From assembly GCA_023260315.1 (NCBI GenBank), contig JALQVQ010000077.1, forward strand, positions 1 through 7,089: a DNA stretch of 7,089 nucleotides, read 5' to 3'. The stretch comes from Burkholderiaceae bacterium (GTDB lineage Bacteria; Pseudomonadota; Gammaproteobacteria; Burkholderiales; Burkholderiaceae_C). Position numbers and translations under genes: made by a program. The notes beneath the pieces were generated by a model. It saw only the letters and a program-made list of their open reading frames with translations. It did no database searches and had not been told where the DNA came from. Positions 6,873 through 7,089 of this stretch are shown one piece after another; within the stretch, counting starts at the first letter, position 1; each line of letters starts with the position of its first letter.

Positions 6873-6905
6873 ATTGTAGCCAACCTAAACTTACAAATTA
6901 GGTTG
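6873..6905 (-). promoter_or_regulatory. Candidate liv promoter with an abutting operator-like dyad
   Basis: On the minus strand TACAAT (6878-6873) is a good -10 match, giving a leader of about 75 nt to livH. Two bases upstream of it lies a perfect inverted repeat, CAACCTAA - 9 nt - TTAGGTTG (6881-6905). It occupies the -35 region, where no good -35 hexamer is visible. The half-site spacing (17 nt centre to centre) would suit a dimeric regulator acting as repressor, or as activator compensating for the weak -35. I cannot assign the regulator. Confidence 0.42.
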
Positions 6906-7089
6906 AATGTGGTAATCCGCCGATCGGGTAAACCCTAGAGAGGCCGATGGCCGCTCGATTCAACGGGCGACTTTGTTTGGGGGTGTGGCACCGGCATTTA
7001 GCGCCCGCAACTCCGCGAGAATCGAGTTGACCATCCATCGTTTTAGTAATATCTAGTGTTGGGCCGAAGGCAAATTCCCATCCAGAATT
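6906..7089. other. Region upstream of liv without a recognisable gene; nested inverted repeats
   Basis: No protein family is recognisable in any frame. A minus-strand frame is open from the window edge to a TAA at 6900-6898 (63 codons), but its translation has low-complexity, Cys/Arg-rich features and no family signal. A second minus frame ends at TAG 7055-7053 after ILDGNLPSAQH and could be the C-terminus of an upstream gene. The region holds CTCGATTC (6954-6961) pairing with GAATCGAG (7019-7026), CGGGCG (6964-6969) pairing with CGCCCG (7002-7007), and GGTG-TGG-CACC (6982-6992) at the tip. Confidence 0.4.

Noticed and set aside
6836..6875. tRNA-like piece (GGTTCG followed by GC-rich stems) upstream of livH
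   Set aside because: No acceptor, D-arm or anticodon arm can be assembled around it.
6898..7089. 63-codon open frame on the minus strand running in from the window edge
   Set aside because: A stretch this long is only mildly unlikely by chance, its translation resembles no family, and it covers the inverted repeats and a competing plausible stop in another frame.

Overview
The window (about 55% GC by eye) looks like a chromosomal segment of a betaproteobacterium, most likely Burkholderiales. The basis is the sequence character of the lysyl-tRNA synthetase, the pairing of a YceF-type Maf protein with an RsmI-like methyltransferase, and a full branched-chain amino-acid ABC transporter of the type common there. 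This placement rests on remembered family sequences, not on a search.

Left part, plus strand (about 1-1586): a two-gene cluster. The first is a Maf/YceF nucleotide pyrophosphatase. The second is a tetrapyrrole-methylase-fold SAM-dependent methyltransferase related to RsmI. A short open stretch on the minus strand at positions 1-31 could be the start of a divergent gene.

Right part, minus strand (6792 down to 1605): a tightly packed livH-livM-livG-livF operon (two permeases, two ATPases). No periplasmic binding protein (livK) lies in the window. After 92 nt comes lysS, which converges on the methyltransferase gene with only 18 nt between the stops. A good intrinsic terminator for lysS lies inside the 3' end of the methyltransferase gene.

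The outstanding observation is that lysS, an essential gene, carries an in-frame amber codon (TAG, complement of 2283-2285). It sits exactly where LysRS has a conserved tyrosine in the lysine-binding pocket (E. coli Tyr280 equivalent). The frame is unbroken and all class II motifs are intact on both sides. The alternatives are a sequencing or assembly error, a recent nonsense mutation backed by a second lysS, a tyrosine-inserting suppressor or readthrough, or a split enzyme with internal re-initiation.

The last 300 nt (6793-7089), upstream of livH, hold no recognisable gene. They contain a perfect 8-bp dyad abutting a -10-like hexamer, a 5'-leader hairpin and a nested set of inverted repeats, all plausible control elements for the liv operon. 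Apart from the lysS lesion and these small elements the window is ordinary core-genome content; I see no mobile element, CRISPR array, tRNA or rRNA.
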